This document shows, in pieces, positions 1-11,110 of a stretch of 64,000 bases of DNA (position 1 is the first letter of the stretch; each line of letters starts with the position of its first letter). The translations under genes and the position numbers were made by a program. The notes below the pieces were generated by a model, which saw only the letters and a program-made list of their open reading frames with translations, was not told where the DNA came from and searched no databases. The stretch comes from Hypomesus transpacificus (taxonomy: Eukaryota; Chordata; Actinopteri; Osmeriformes; Osmeridae), in contig NC_061067.1 in the NCBI RefSeq assembly GCF_021917145.1, positions 894,383 to 958,382 on the forward strand, in the 5' to 3' direction.

Positions 1-337
1 GTGCTGTTAGTCCCCCTGGGGCTGACAGGAGTCACTGAAAATGGGCCCTGTTACCTCTCCTCACCTCGCTGGTGCTGTACACAGGCTTTGAGTGTCGAGC
101 TTTATTTGTCACACCAGCTCCTGCATAATCCATTATCCATCTTTGATTACTTCAAAGATGTAAGAAATCACAAGCTTGAATTTGGCCCCCTGAGAACTTG
201 GGTGGCACGAACATGGCTGTTGGCCTTGTGACAGTCAGGAGAAACCTGGGCCTCTGGGCGCTGAGAGAGGGTCCTGAGACCCAGGAACAGAAACCAGGTC
301 AGGGGGAACAGTCGAGGGGACGGAAGCTTGGACTTCC

Positions 338-412
338 AGATCTGTGTGTGTGTAGTGTGACTGGTCTGTCTGTGCAGATCTGTGTGTGTAGTGTGACTGG
401 TCTGTCTGTTGT
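338..412. repeat. Two-copy tandem repeat in DRD3 intron
   Basis: A unit of about 35 bp containing CAGATCTGTGTGTG and TAGTGTGACTGGTCTG occurs twice in direct orientation just upstream of the DRD3 loop-3 exon. The rest of 1-453 is intron with nothing else I can identify; the exon encoding TM5 is not in the window. Confidence 0.6.
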
Positions 413-453
413 CACAGACTCTTTCCCTCCGTCTGCTCTGGTTCTTGTCTCAG

Positions 454-2335
454 GAGTGCATGGAGCCCGTTGCCCCGCCGAAGCCCTTCCTCCTGGCCAC
501 GTGTCTGAGACGCAAGCGGCCGCGTACCGGCCCGGTGGAGAACTCCCTACTGCCCCCGCTGGACACCCAGAACTACTGCAGCATTAGCCACGCCTCCTGC
601 GGCCCCACAGAGCAGGAAGTGGAGCGGCCCGGGGGGGAGGAGGGGGAGGAGGGGGAGGAGGGGGAGGCCAAGCAGGAGGAGAGACCTCCGGTCCGGCGGA
701 GCTTTGAGGTCAAGGAACTGTCCAATGGTCGCACCCACACCGCCCTCAAGCCCCTCCCCCGCTCTCGCTCCAACCAACCACGTTGCAGGAGCATGCACAC
801 CAGGGAGAAGAAGGCTACAAAGATGCTGGCCATTGTTCTTGGTGAGTAGAGCTCTCTTAAGCAGGCCTACCTGTGGATATCTCCTCGACTATCGTTACGT
901 CTACATCCTATAGTGGCTGTGCTTGATTACTTTGTTGCTGCCGTGTCGGCAATCCTATCTTGGTCTTGGGTGTTGTTGTTTGAACTCTTCCTCGACGCGC
1001 TGCCTGGCACCTGTGGTGACCGCTCCAGCAGTTGCCTGGAGGCCTGCCAGACCATCTGGCCCTCTGCCCCTGAGTGTCGTTATCCTGAGCCGGCCAGAGA
1101 GATGGTGCACAGTGGGGCCATCCACAGGAGTCAGGCCCCTCCACAGGAGTTCTCACACACGCACAAACACCCGAGCGAGCTCTGAGCCGCTTTAATTACC
1201 GGCCGCCGCCATCGCCGCCGCCGCCGCGGCGACGGTCTAGTCGGATCCCATCGGTTTCTCTTCCGTCCACTTCCCGCCGAGTGACAATAATGTTAATCGG
1301 AGGTGTCGGTTTAATTGGACGGAAGATCCCGTCACTCGGGCAGCAGATGTCCCTCGCCCTACCAAGCACACAGAGCAGGCCAGCTGCCCTGGCTCACTGC
1401 CTGACTGTCACACACTGTGTCACAGCACCTCAGTGTGTGTGTGTGTGTTTGTGTCCAAGGTGCTCAGGGAGACTGTGTGTGTATCCAAGACATTGCCCTT
1501 AAGCCATAGAGACTGATGATGCCTGTCTGTGTCTGTGTGTGTGTGTGTGTCTGTGTGTGTGTGTGTTGTATGCGTATTCCATCTTGAATCATGGAGGTTT
1601 GGGTTGTCTACCTGACAGCTCTGCCTGGCTCCTCCTGCGGCTGTGGGTTACCTGACCTTAAGGATAATATATACACCACATACGGCACAGGTTAATGAGT
1701 TGTTTGATCATTTAATTATGACTCCCTAATGCGATTTCTCTCTCACTCTCTCTTGCCTGTTTAACTTGTTCACTCCTACTGGTTGAGTCGCTGTAATTGA
1801 ATCTCTTTCCTCCCTCATTCTACTCACATCTTCTGACCCATTCTGCCTTCATTATCTCTCCATTCTCTTTCCTCTATCTTTGCTTCCTTCTTCTCCTTTT
1901 CATTCCCATTTCTTCCATATCTCTTCTCTACTTCCCTCTCCTCTTCTTTCCCCATTTTCTCTATCTGTTCATTTTCTCCACTCCTCTCCTCTCCTTTGCC
2001 CTCTTCTCTCTGCTTCTCTCTCCTCTCCTCCTCTCATTTCCCCCTCTCTTCCTCCCCTCCCCCTCTCCTCCTCTCCTCTCCTCCTCTCCTCTCCTCCTCT
2101 CCTCCTCCCCTCCCCCTCTCCTCTCTCCTCTCCTCCAGGGGTGTTCCTAATCTGCTGGCTCCCTTTCTTCGTGACTCACATCCTGAACACGCACTGCAGG
2201 ACGTGCTACGTGCCTCCAGAGCTCTACAGCGCCTTCACCTGGCTGGGCTACGTCAACAGCGCCCTCAACCCAGTCATCTACACCACCTTCAACATTGAGT
2301 TCCGACGAGCTTTCATCAAGATCCTCAGCTGCTGA
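454..2335 (+). CDS. drd3: Dopamine receptor D3, 3' end (last two coding exons)
   Basis: Two exons are seen: 454-841 (acceptor TTGTCTCAG, donor GTGAGT) and 2139-2335 (acceptor CTCCAG, stop TGA 2333-2335). They join in phase 1 to give 194 residues. The first exon encodes the end of intracellular loop 3, with the conserved stretches ELSNGR and [14 protein letters not shown]. The second encodes most of TM6 (CWLPFF), extracellular loop 3 with its disulphide-type CRTC, TM7 with NPVIY, and the short tail ending ILSC, whose terminal Cys is the family palmitoylation site. The NTHCRTC and PPELYSA wording fits D3 better than D2. D3 is a Gi/o-coupled plasma-membrane receptor for dopamine. Upstream exons with TM1-5 lie outside the window. 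Loop 3 carries an unusual Glu/Gly run ([10 protein letters not shown]) from 9-bp repeats at about 630-668. The neighbouring QTRT2 supports orthology with human DRD3. Confidence 0.9.
842..2138 (+). other. DRD3 last intron with long polypyrimidine run
   Basis: This is the intron between the two visible DRD3 exons. It contains GT microsatellites near 1435-1565 and a C/T-rich tract covering about 1797-2138. The tract runs directly into the splice acceptor CTCCAG, so the normal polypyrimidine tract has become a stretch of about 340 bp. Long open frames here are a by-product of the low-complexity sequence. Confidence 0.7.
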
Positions 2336-3440
2336 GTGGCCGGGACTCCTGTCCGTCATTCTGGCCACGCCTTTGTCCCTCAGGCCTGGGGAGGGCTCCA
2401 GAGCCCAGGTCCACAGAGACACAGGGACGTGCTGCCTGTTGGGGTGTGAATGACCCGGGACAGCGAGGTGTGTCGCACCTGCGATGCTAGAGTGTCGAGT
2501 CACAGGGACAGCAGCCTGCTGTCAACACAAGCACATGTTCATAATGAGAAGATAGTTCAAGAAGAATCGGGAGTAGACATTCCTGGATTAATAATACTTG
2601 CACTGATTCCAAACCAGACTGTTCCAAAGTATCACTGGCGTTAGATCGGGTTGTTGGACTGGGAAAAACAACAGAGTTTAAACTGTGGTTAGTAGGTCAT
2701 ACAGGGAGCATGGGTTCAATTTTTATTCAACATATTTGTGGTTCACGTCACTTGGGGAGCAGTTCTGGATCATGGGATTGGCTCACTCTGGGGGAATCTC
2801 TCTGTGCTGTTCAGTTGAACATCTGACCTTTGACCTGGTCTCAGTTATGACCTCCTTGAAGACTTCTTCATGGATGATCCAGATGCAGATATAATATCAG
2901 TTTCACCGTCCTGAATCTTTTATAGTTGTTGGGAATGCCTGGGATGTTCTGTGTTTGTGTCTATTGGATTCTGCCATTGAGCAATGCATTGTGGTCGCTA
3001 CGATGAGGGAAGCCCAGCATTATCGCCCCCTATCTACAGTCACCTGCCACTGCATGCCTATCACAATGACTGTAACAGGCCATTCATTTGAATCATCAAG
3101 CCTTATAAAAGGCTCTTTTCAGATCACTATGAAGTGTTTTATCTTGACGTGGAGACGTGTGCATTGCTGTGTCTTTCGAATTGATGTTCCGACTTTTGTG
3201 TGACTCACGGCGGGGGCGTATTAAATGGTTCTTTTTTAAGGTGCTGTCAGATTTTCTTTCGTCCGGCCATTTTGGGGGCTTTGTGATGCCTGTTAGATGG
3301 AAACTTCTGAAGCTTCTCTCTGCTTTGATGTGGTCTGGTGGGCGTGGCTTTGTCATCTGCCTGGTGAGCCGTGAGGTGGGCGTGGCCAGTTGTGAATGGA
3401 ACATGTGCTGCCCTGTGTAAATAAAGTTAACTGGAGCACT
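2336..3440 (+). other. DRD3 3' untranslated region (inferred)
   Basis: About 1.1 kb of ordinary-composition sequence follows the DRD3 stop codon and ends at an AATAAA. I see no coding exon in it. The extent is inferred from the stop and the poly(A) signal only. Confidence 0.5.
3420..3425 (+). terminator. Poly(A) signal AATAAA, probably of DRD3
   Basis: AATAAA occurs 1.08 kb after the DRD3 stop, at the transition from unique sequence to the purine-rich minisatellite. It is the first canonical signal on the + strand downstream of the gene that I noticed. Confidence 0.5.
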
Positions 3441-3549
3441 GGGGTGGCTTGCCGTTTGTATGCGTGAACACACACACAATATCCCACATACGCAATGAAC
3501 AACACACACACATGTAAAAAAAACACGCGTGACGACAGTGACAGCAGTG

Positions 3550-4540
3550 GAAACCTGGGGTGTGGAGAGGCAGAGGAGGCTGGAGGCAGAGGAGGCTAGA
3601 GGCAGAGGAGGCTAGAGGCAGAGGAGGCAAGAGGTAAAGGAGGCTAAATGCAGAGGAGGCTGGAGGCAGGAGAGGCTGGAGGCTTGAGGTAGAGGAGGCT
3701 GGAGGCAGAGGAGGCTAGAGGCAGAGGAGGCTGGAGGCTGGGGGCAGAGGAGGCTGGAGGCTGGAGGCAGAGGAGGCTGGAGGCAGAGGAGGCTGGAATG
3801 CTGGAGGCAGAGGAGGCTGAAAGCAGAGGAGGCTGGAGGCTGGAGACAGAGGAGGCTGGAGACAGAGGAGGCTGGAGGCAGAGGAGGCTAGAGGCAGAGG
3901 AGGCTAGAGGCAGAGGAGGCAAGAGGTAGAGGAGGCTAAAGGCAGAGGAGGCTGGAGGCAGGAGAGGCTGGAGGCTTGAGGTAGAGGAGGCTGGAGGCAG
4001 AGGAGGCTAGAGGCAGAGGAGGCTGGAGGCTGGAGGCAGAGGAGGCTGGAGGCAGAGGAGGCTGGAGGCAGAGGAGGCTGGAATGCTGGAGGCAGAGGAG
4101 GCTGAAAGCAGAGGAGGCTGGAGGCTGGAGACAGAGGAGGCTGGAGACAGAGGAGGCTGGAGGCAGAGGAGGCTAGAGGCAGAGGAGGCTAGAGGCAGAG
4201 GAGGCAAGAGGTAGAGGAGGCTAAAGGCAGAGGAGGCTGGAGGCAGGAGAGGCTGGAGGCTTGAGGTAGAGGAGGCTGGAGGCAGAGGAGGCTAGAGGCA
4301 GAGGAGGCTGGAGGCTGGAGGCAGAGGAGGCTGGAGGCTGGAGGCAGAGGAGGCTGGAGGCAGAGGAGGCTGGAATGCTGGAGGCAGAGGAGGCTGAAAG
4401 CAGAGGAGGCTGAAGGCTGGAGACAGAGGAGGCTGGCGGCAGAGGAGGCTTGAGGCAGAGGAGGCTGGAGGCTGGAGGCTGGAGGGAGAGGAGGCTGGAG
4501 GTAGAGGAGGCTGGAGGCAGAGGAGGCTTGAGGCAGTAAC
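3550..4540. repeat. Purine-rich minisatellite, about 15-bp unit with higher-order repeats
   Basis: Units like GGCAGAGGAGGCTGGA repeat for about 1 kb. Variant units recur in the same order: a GGCAAGAGGTAGAGGAGG block appears near 3626, 3918 and 4203, giving a higher-order period of about 285-292 bp. The minus strand is open in several frames (Ser/Leu/Pro-rich), which reflects the repeat and not a gene. Confidence 0.85.
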
Positions 4541-5265
4541 AAAGCTGGAGACCGGTGGACTGCGGGGAGAAAAAGCAATAGCAGAGAAGGAGGATGAGAG
4601 CTTGACTAAAGATGGAGGGATAGATAATCGAGGCACGTTTGAAGAGCAAAGAAAATAGGGTGGCCGAATGTGAGTGAGTGAGGGTGGCCAGTGGAGTGCA
4701 CAAACAACAGAAAGAGCCGGACATTTGAATGGAAGGTGTCAGATGGACCGCTGTATAGAAAAAGAGATGGAGAGAGAGAGGATGGTTGGAGAGACAGAGG
4801 CTGGATGGAGGGAGAGAGGATGGTTGGAGAGAGAGAGGATGGATGGAGGGAGAGAAAGAGACTGAAGCAGTGTTCATCAATGTTCTTTCTTGGCTGTGTG
4901 TGCACGCATGTGTGTATACGTGTGTGTGGGTGTACATGTGTGTGTGTGTACATGTCCGTGTGTGGGTAAGTGTGTCTGTGTGACACCAGCTTTCTGAATC
5001 CACTTAGAAAAATCCCCACCTGCTCCCCCTCTACTGTCTAACTCTGAACACACTCAGTCTGGAACCAGGAGATTGCCTTGAAGCCATTGATGATGCCAGT
5101 GTGTGTGTGTGTGTGTGTGTGCATGTATGCATGTGTGTCTTTATGCCTGCATGTGTGTCCCACAGTGGAATCGAGACACACGAGCATGTACCTGCATGCG
5201 AGAGGGAGAGGGAAACTCAGAATGGTGTGCACATTCTGCTCACTGTTATCTTCCTGTATGAGGAG
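4541..5265. other. Intergenic, simple-repeat rich
   Basis: A GA-rich patch (GAGAGAGAGGATGGTTG units, about 4765-4860) is followed by GT-rich sequence (4895-4985) and a (GT)n run at 5099-5122. I see no gene or signal. Confidence 0.6.
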
Positions 5266-6663
5266 CAGGGCCGTAACTACCATTGAGGACACCGAGGTCG
5301 TGTCCTCGGTATTTTTTTTCGTATTTCTGTTTTTTTTTTTGCTTAAATCGTGGTATATAAACTCAAAATAAAGTACACGTGAAACCGACTGCAGGACGAT
5401 GATCTTGGTCTCCCACAAACCGTAACGTGATTTTATACTTGAAGAGCCGAGTAGCTCAAGAGTTTGGACATATGTGCTGCGCGTCATCAACAAAACGTAC
5501 TGTCGTTATGGTAACCACCAAACACAAGTCGGACGCTGATGTTACCGCCATAGACATACCGCTACTGTTAGTGAATAGCCTATGTTAGTTACAGTCACTG
5601 GAAGAGGAGCGCAGCAAACTAAACATGTAGGTTAAGAGAAGTTTAAGTGGCAGATGACTGTGAGAAGAAAGATTCATTTTCATGTGGAAATATTGTATTG
5701 CAGCAGCGTACTACTCAGATAAGGAAACATCAAATCAAAGTTTGGTTAACTCCGTCAGTACCGGTTGTCAATCAATTTCCACCGGTTGAATCAACATTCA
5801 TTTTGCGATTGATATGATATGTCATTGATGTGATTGATTGAAAATGAAATTCAGTGGCAATTGGGAAATATCAAACTGACTCGCTATCGCTCGGTCGATA
5901 CGTTCCAGCCTCAGTTTGATATTTCCCGGCATGACCGAACGGTCGAGGTTAGTAAGTAGTTTATTATATGGCAATTTTAGATTCTTTTCATTTTGTAAAC
6001 GAAAATAAATGGTACCTTTAGGCTAATTGTAGCTAGCTCTTAAGTCTTCTCACGGTGTGTTTCATGTGTTGCCAAGCAACTCATTACTTTTGATAGAAAG
6101 CGGAGAACATGGTTCTGCTAAAATGGCTTTAATTTCATCACAAAATAACGACACAAGTGATTCAAAGAGTCTGGTCTTCATCCTCACTTTCGATGACAAA
6201 GCTTTTCAGCATCATCTGGATAGTAAAACTCAGCAGCTGACTCCTCGATATCGCTCATTTTGAAGCTGACGTCAGAGGGCAATACGGATCCGTATTGACC
6301 GGCGAGGAGGGCAACACGCTGGGGTGACTACCCGTTATCCAATCAAAACGCTCGTACCGTCGTTGCCATATAATAATAATTAAAAAAAAATTGTGGTAAC
6401 TTGCCCTTACTTCATGAGTCCCATAAAGGTCCTTCAAAAAGCCTCAGAATGCCCCATGTTTACCTCAAAATTTCAAAAGCTCCACACCGCCCCATATTCA
6501 AATGTCATAATGATGATGTTTTTGCTCCTTAAGACTCAATAAGAGAAAATGGCCATATTTAAATAATGTAATTTTAAAAAATTCCGGGGGAGCATGCCCC
6601 CGAACCCGCCTAGAAGTTCTGACTCATGACCTCAGTATTTTTTGGGGCCTGCGTACGGCCCTG
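5266..6663. mobile_element. Non-autonomous hAT-superfamily DNA transposon
   Basis: The element starts CAGGGCCGTA and ends TACGGCCCTG, a perfect 10-bp terminal inverted repeat. It is flanked on both sides by the same 8-bp direct repeat ATGAGGAG (5258-5265 and 6664-6671). An 8-bp target-site duplication and CAGGG termini are the hAT signature. At 1398 bp with no transposase frame it is non-autonomous. It holds a 17-bp perfect inverted repeat (5863-5879 with 5911-5927, 31-nt loop). A second short inverted pair (ATTATATGGCAA at 5963, its complement at 6363) may mark a nested insertion. Near the 3' end is a GGGGGAGCATGCCCCC palindrome typical of such elements. Confidence 0.85.
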
Positions 6664-6695
6664 ATGAGGAGATACTGTAGATGATGAATGAAAGG

Positions 6696-6715
6696 CTGTG
6701 AAAGTGTGTGTGTGT

Positions 6716-6762
<47 letters not shown>

Positions 6763-6770
6763 CGAGAGAG
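6696..6770. repeat. (GT)n-(GA)n compound microsatellite
   Basis: A GT run at about 6703-6751 passes directly into GA repeats to 6770. Confidence 0.85.
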
Positions 6771-6951
6771 AGGGCCAGAAATGGAGGATGCCAGAAAGAG
6801 TGATGAGCGATGACATCTTGCTCCTCCTCTAATTACTCAGAGGAGACTTGGGTGCTGTCTGTCTCTAACTTTAGTGTGCAAAGTTGTCTGACGCCGTGCA
6901 GAAAGGCACAGAGTCACACTTAATGAATCAGATATAACAGCACCCCTTCCT

Positions 6952-6953
<2 letters not shown>

Positions 6954-6997
<44 letters not shown>

Positions 6998-7016
6998 ACA
7001 CACACACACACAAACA
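6954..7016. repeat. (CA)n microsatellite
   Basis: About 30 CA dinucleotides with two interruptions. Confidence 0.9.
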
Positions 7017-7289
7017 CACTACACGTCTCTCTCCGCACTGTCCACTAGCTGTCATATTTCTGTAATTACAGGGAGGTTACAGAGACAAAGACAAGATGGT
7101 TTGAGTGTTTATAAATTGTACAAGAGAGAAGGGGGAGAGAGAGAGAATTAAGTGTGTGTTAGTGAGTGACTGTGTCTGGCCAGCCTCCTGTAAGATAAAC
7201 AGGACTGAAGGACAGTTATGGCGTCTTCAACAGCCACTAATGGTGATGGACGATAAAAGGGAGGGTCGGCCTTCCATCCTCAGCCATTC

Positions 7290-8456
7290 TCTCTCTCCCT
7301 CCCTCACTTCCTCCCCCATCCAGACTTCACTCTCTCCCTCCCTCACTTCCTCCCCCATCCAGACTTCTCTCTCTCCCTCCCTCACTTCCTCCCCCATCCA
7401 GACTTCACTCTCTCCCTCCCTCACTTCCTCCCCCATCCAGACCTCTCTCTCCCTCCCTCACTTCCTCCCCCATCCAGACTTCACTCTCTCCCTCCCTCAC
7501 TTCCTCCCCCATCCAGACTTCTCTCTCTCCCTCCCTCACTTCCTCCCCCATCCAGACTTCACTCTCTCCTCCCTCACTTCCTCCCCCATCCAGACTTCAC
7601 TCTCTCCCTCCCTCACTTCCTCCCCCATCCAGACTTCACTCTCTCCTCCCTCACTTCCTCCCCCATCCAGACTTCACTCTCTCCCTCCCTCACTTCCTCC
7701 CCCATCCAGACTTCTCTCTCTCCCTCCCTCACTTCCTCCCCCATCCAGACTTCACTCTCTCCCTCCCTCACTTCCTCCCCCATCCACACTTCACTCTCTC
7801 CCTCCCTCACTTCCTCCCTCGTCCAGACTTCACTCCCTTCCTCACTTCCTCCCCCATCCAGACTTCACTCTCTCTCCTCCCTCACTTCCTCCCCCATCCA
7901 CACTTCACTCTCTCTCTCCCTCACTTCCTCCCTCGTCCAGACTTCACTCCCTTCCTCACTTCCTCCCCCATCCAGACTTCACTCTCTCTCCTCCCTCACT
8001 TCCTCCCCCATCCAGACTTCTCTCTCTCCCTCCCTCACTTCCTCCCCCATCCAGACTTCACTCTCTCCTCCCTCACTTCCTCCCCCATCCAGACTTCACT
8101 CTCTCCCTCCCTCACTTCCTCCCCCATCCAGACTTCTCTCTCTCCCTCCCTCACTTCCTCCCCCATCCAGACTTCACTCTCTCCTCCCTCACTTCCTCCC
8201 CCATCCAAACTTCACTCTCTCCCTCCCTCACTTCCTCCCCCATCCAGACTTCTCTCTCTCCCTCCCTCACTTCCTCCCCCATCCAGACTTCACTCTCTCC
8301 TCCCTCACTTCCTCCCCCATCCAGACTTCACTCTCTCCCTCACTTCCTCCCCCATCCAGACTTCACTCTCTCCCTCCCTCACTTCCTCCCCCATCCAGAC
8401 TTTACTCTCTCCCTCCCTCACTTCCTCCCCCATCCAGACTTCACTCTCTCCTCCCA
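7290..8456. repeat. 39-bp CT-rich minisatellite, about 29 copies
   Basis: The unit CTCACTTCCTCCCCCATCCA followed by GACTTCACTCTCTCCCTCC repeats for almost 1.2 kb. The common variants are TTCTCTCTC for TTCACTCTC and units shortened by 1 to 4 bp. Because 39 is a multiple of 3, the + strand stays open for 454 codons, but the predicted Ser/Pro/Leu repeat protein has no start context, no domain and no neighbouring exons, so I do not call a gene. Confidence 0.85.
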
Positions 8457-8516
8457 CAATAGACTCTGAGATGCCGATGACTCCCTCCACCCCATTCCCT
8501 CCTGCTTTCTCGCAGG

Positions 8517-8575
8517 AACACACACACACACACACAGACCACACACACACAGACCACACACACACACACACGCTA
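8517..8575. repeat. (CA)n microsatellite
   Basis: CA repeats interrupted by two GACCACA insertions. Confidence 0.85.
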
Positions 8576-9852
8576 ATGGAAGCACACGCACAGACAAGTA
8601 TGAGTCAGATGGTGGTTTCCATAAATAACTTGGTGTTGGAACTTCAGTTTGCGTTTCAGCTCTGCGGACACTCTTAGCTCTGTATATGTCTGTAGATCCA
8701 ACCAAGCCCAAACAGTGAACCAGACCATGTTATCTACCAACCGCCACCCACCATCTCGCGCCTGACTGTGTGATGATGCATGTGTGAGGTCACCATGGTT
8801 ATAGCATTAAAATCTAATGAATGCAGGACGTTGCCGCTGGGGAACATAAAGCCCTTAAACAAGTCAGCCAATTACCCGGGATCAAAGCTGGTGCTGGAGC
8901 AGATTCCACACACACATTCAGACACACTTCAGCGCATGCTTAAGTCATGCTGTTAGCCTGTTACACACAGGAAAAGACCATGGCTTTCTCCTGCACTTTG
9001 TCAGCCACCGTTCTGATCCAGAAGCTCCTCCCTGTGTGTGTGTACATATATGTGTGTGTGTCATGGAGGCTTGTTTATAACAGCTGTGAGAGAAGCTGTG
9101 AGACCCAGGGCTTCTGGGAGTCCTGTCTCACAGATGTTCCAGTTCTGTTGAGAGTCTACGAAACTCTGTCTTCACTGGAACATCTTCTTGGGTTTACCCT
9201 CATGGAAGATGTTAGACACTTAGATCCATCTGCATCTGCAGCATCTCCTGACGATGGCATTTAAGGAAGTGACTGTAGATTAAGGTTGGAATATACTGTC
9301 TGTATGTATTGTGTGTCATGTTGGATCTCAGTTTGATTGTAGCGTGAGATGTGAGTTGGAGAAGAGCTGCGTTCGAGATGTGGTCTCCTAACTCAGACAA
9401 GGCACCACTGTACAGAGTTAGATAAACACTTGGGTAAAACAGGGAAACTTTGACAACAAAGCAAAATGGTGGAATCTTTTCACGTTTGAAACCTTGGCAT
9501 GGATCGGCGGTGCCATCTGACAGCCAGCGAAGCCGCCCAGCTGCAGCGTAGCGGTGGATCTGGCACGTGTCTGAACTCCCTTATCTACCACAGCAGTCTG
9601 CTGAGCACACCAGCAGCTCCCTGATAGCTATGCAAATCCGGACCAGAGCTCCCGCGCACGGAATGCCTAAACACCCCATGTTAGGTTGACCTATGAATCT
9701 CCGCCTCGCCCACTGCCCCCCTTGTTAAGGAGATCTGGGATTGGGTAGGAGAGGAGAGGAGTGGGGTGGGAGAGGGGGTGTAATGAAGATTAATTTGTGA
9801 TGAACATTCAGAAAAGCTCAGGTTTAAGAGCATTTACAATATGTCAGGGGAA
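8576..9852. other. Intergenic unique sequence
   Basis: About 1.3 kb of mostly unique sequence between repeats. The only motif I note is a perfect octamer ATGCAAAT (9630-9637) in a more GC-rich patch (9480-9720), which could be a POU-factor site or chance. No exon is recognisable. Confidence 0.5.
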
Positions 9853-10047
9853 GGGAGTCAGATCGCTGAGAGGTTAGGGAATCGGGCTATTAAGCAGATG
9901 GTTGCCGGCTCGATTCCCGGCTGTGCTAAATGACGTTGTGCCCTTGTGCAAGGCACTTCACCCTACTTGCCTCGGGGGCTATGTCCCTGTACTTACTGTA
10001 AGTTGCTCTGGATAAGAGCGTCTGCTAAATGACTAAATGTAAATGTA
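9853..10047 (+). mobile_element. tRNA-derived SINE, copy 1
   Basis: The head resembles a Leu/Ser-type tRNA (GTCAGATCGCTGAGAGGTTA as A-box region, GGCTCGATTCC as B box). A conserved body follows (GCAAGGCACTTCACCC, TGTCCCTGTACTTACTG) and then the 3' tail GGATAAGAGCGTCTGC with TAAATGACTAAATG. Six other copies lie in this window. Copies in other orientations are near 27.7, 31.8, 41.3, 47.0, 49.3 and 53.1 kb. Confidence 0.85.
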
Positions 10048-10719
10048 ATATGTTATGGATGTTTTTGAGGCAGAAAGAGACGGGGGCTTTTCAATTATTT
10101 CTTCTACGGGGGGATGTGTAAGCAAACCTTTCAAATATAATGACTTATACGTATAGAGCATTTCAGTAGCTCTGTAGCTACAGAGGTTTGCGATGTAGAG
10201 ATGAAAGCATAGCTGAAGCCTAAGAGGGACTTGCCGCAAACACTGTGAAATCGGTGTATTACATGAAACTTAAAGACAATCAGTGGCACACAGATCTCAT
10301 CTTGAGAGCCTGGGAACTGCGGTGAAGCAAAGCGATTAGGGAAGCAGTGCCAATGCCCCATTGTGCAGTTCCACGGAGATAAGTCAGCCCTTAAAGAGGT
10401 CTGCAGAAAAGTCCCTTAGACTCCAGCGCTTCTGTAATTTTTCACACAATCACTTTGCACAGAAAGACCCTCCCTCTCACACAACGTTCATGCCCACACA
10501 TGCAGAAGAAAGAATCACACAAGCACGCTTGTACTCCTTACAAACACCCCGCTCAGGTACTGACATGCAGGAGCTAGCTGTTTGACATCCACCTCTAGGA
10601 AACAATCAGAGGTCACTGCCAATCCAGCAAGGAGAACTAGCATCAGAACGAGAGCCTGGGATTATCCTGTACAGTCCCAGGTCACAGCTATGGAGCTGCC
10701 ACCGCCGCGGCTAATGAGA
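10048..10719. other. Intergenic unique sequence
   Basis: No gene, repeat array or regulatory site can be supported here. Confidence 0.5.
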
Positions 10720-11110
10720 GACGAGAGGGAGAGGGGGATGGGAGGGTGGGTGGTTAGGGGAAACAGAGGTGATGGATGAAGAGAGGGCAGAGGAGAGGGA
10801 AAGGTAAAAAGAGATAAATGAGAAGAGGGCTGGAGGAGAGGGGTGTGAGAGACATATTGCGGAAGGGCAGCTGAGGAGAGAGTGAGGAGGAGAGGGAGAG
10901 CAAGACAGAAGGAGAGCAGAAGAGAAGGAGAGCAGGAGAGAGGGGGAGGAGGAGAGAGGGGGAGGAGGAAAGAGGGGGAGGAGGAGAGGGAGATTAAGAC
11001 AGAGGGAGAGCAAGAGAGAGGGAGAGCAGAAGAGAGGGGGAGGAGGAGTGAGGGGAAGAAGAGAGAGGGGGAGGAGGAGGAGAGGGAGAGCAAGAGAGAG
11101 GGAGAGCGGT
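10720..11110. repeat. GA-rich purine tract
   Basis: Irregular GGGAGAGAG and GAGGAGAGAGGGG units over about 390 bp, with near-continuous purines on the + strand. It is a candidate for triplex (H-DNA) structure. Confidence 0.75.

Noticed and set aside
454..2335. Assignment of the receptor exons to DRD2
   Set aside because: NTHCRTC, PPELYSA and the C-terminus ILSC match D3 better than D2 (which ends ILHC), and QTRT2 is the neighbour of DRD3.
3644..5003. Ser/Leu/Pro-rich minus-strand frames, up to 260 codons
   Set aside because: Translation of the purine minisatellite and GT-rich flank only.
7105..8469. 454-codon + strand frame over the CT-rich array
   Set aside because: The unit is 39 bp, a multiple of three without stops, so the frame is forced open. 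The product is a Ser/Pro/Leu repeat without domain or splice context.
9853..10047. tRNA gene at the SINE head (and at the six other copies)
   Set aside because: A- and B-box-like sequences are present, but no full cloverleaf or 3' acceptor stem follows; all seven copies continue into the same SINE body and tail.
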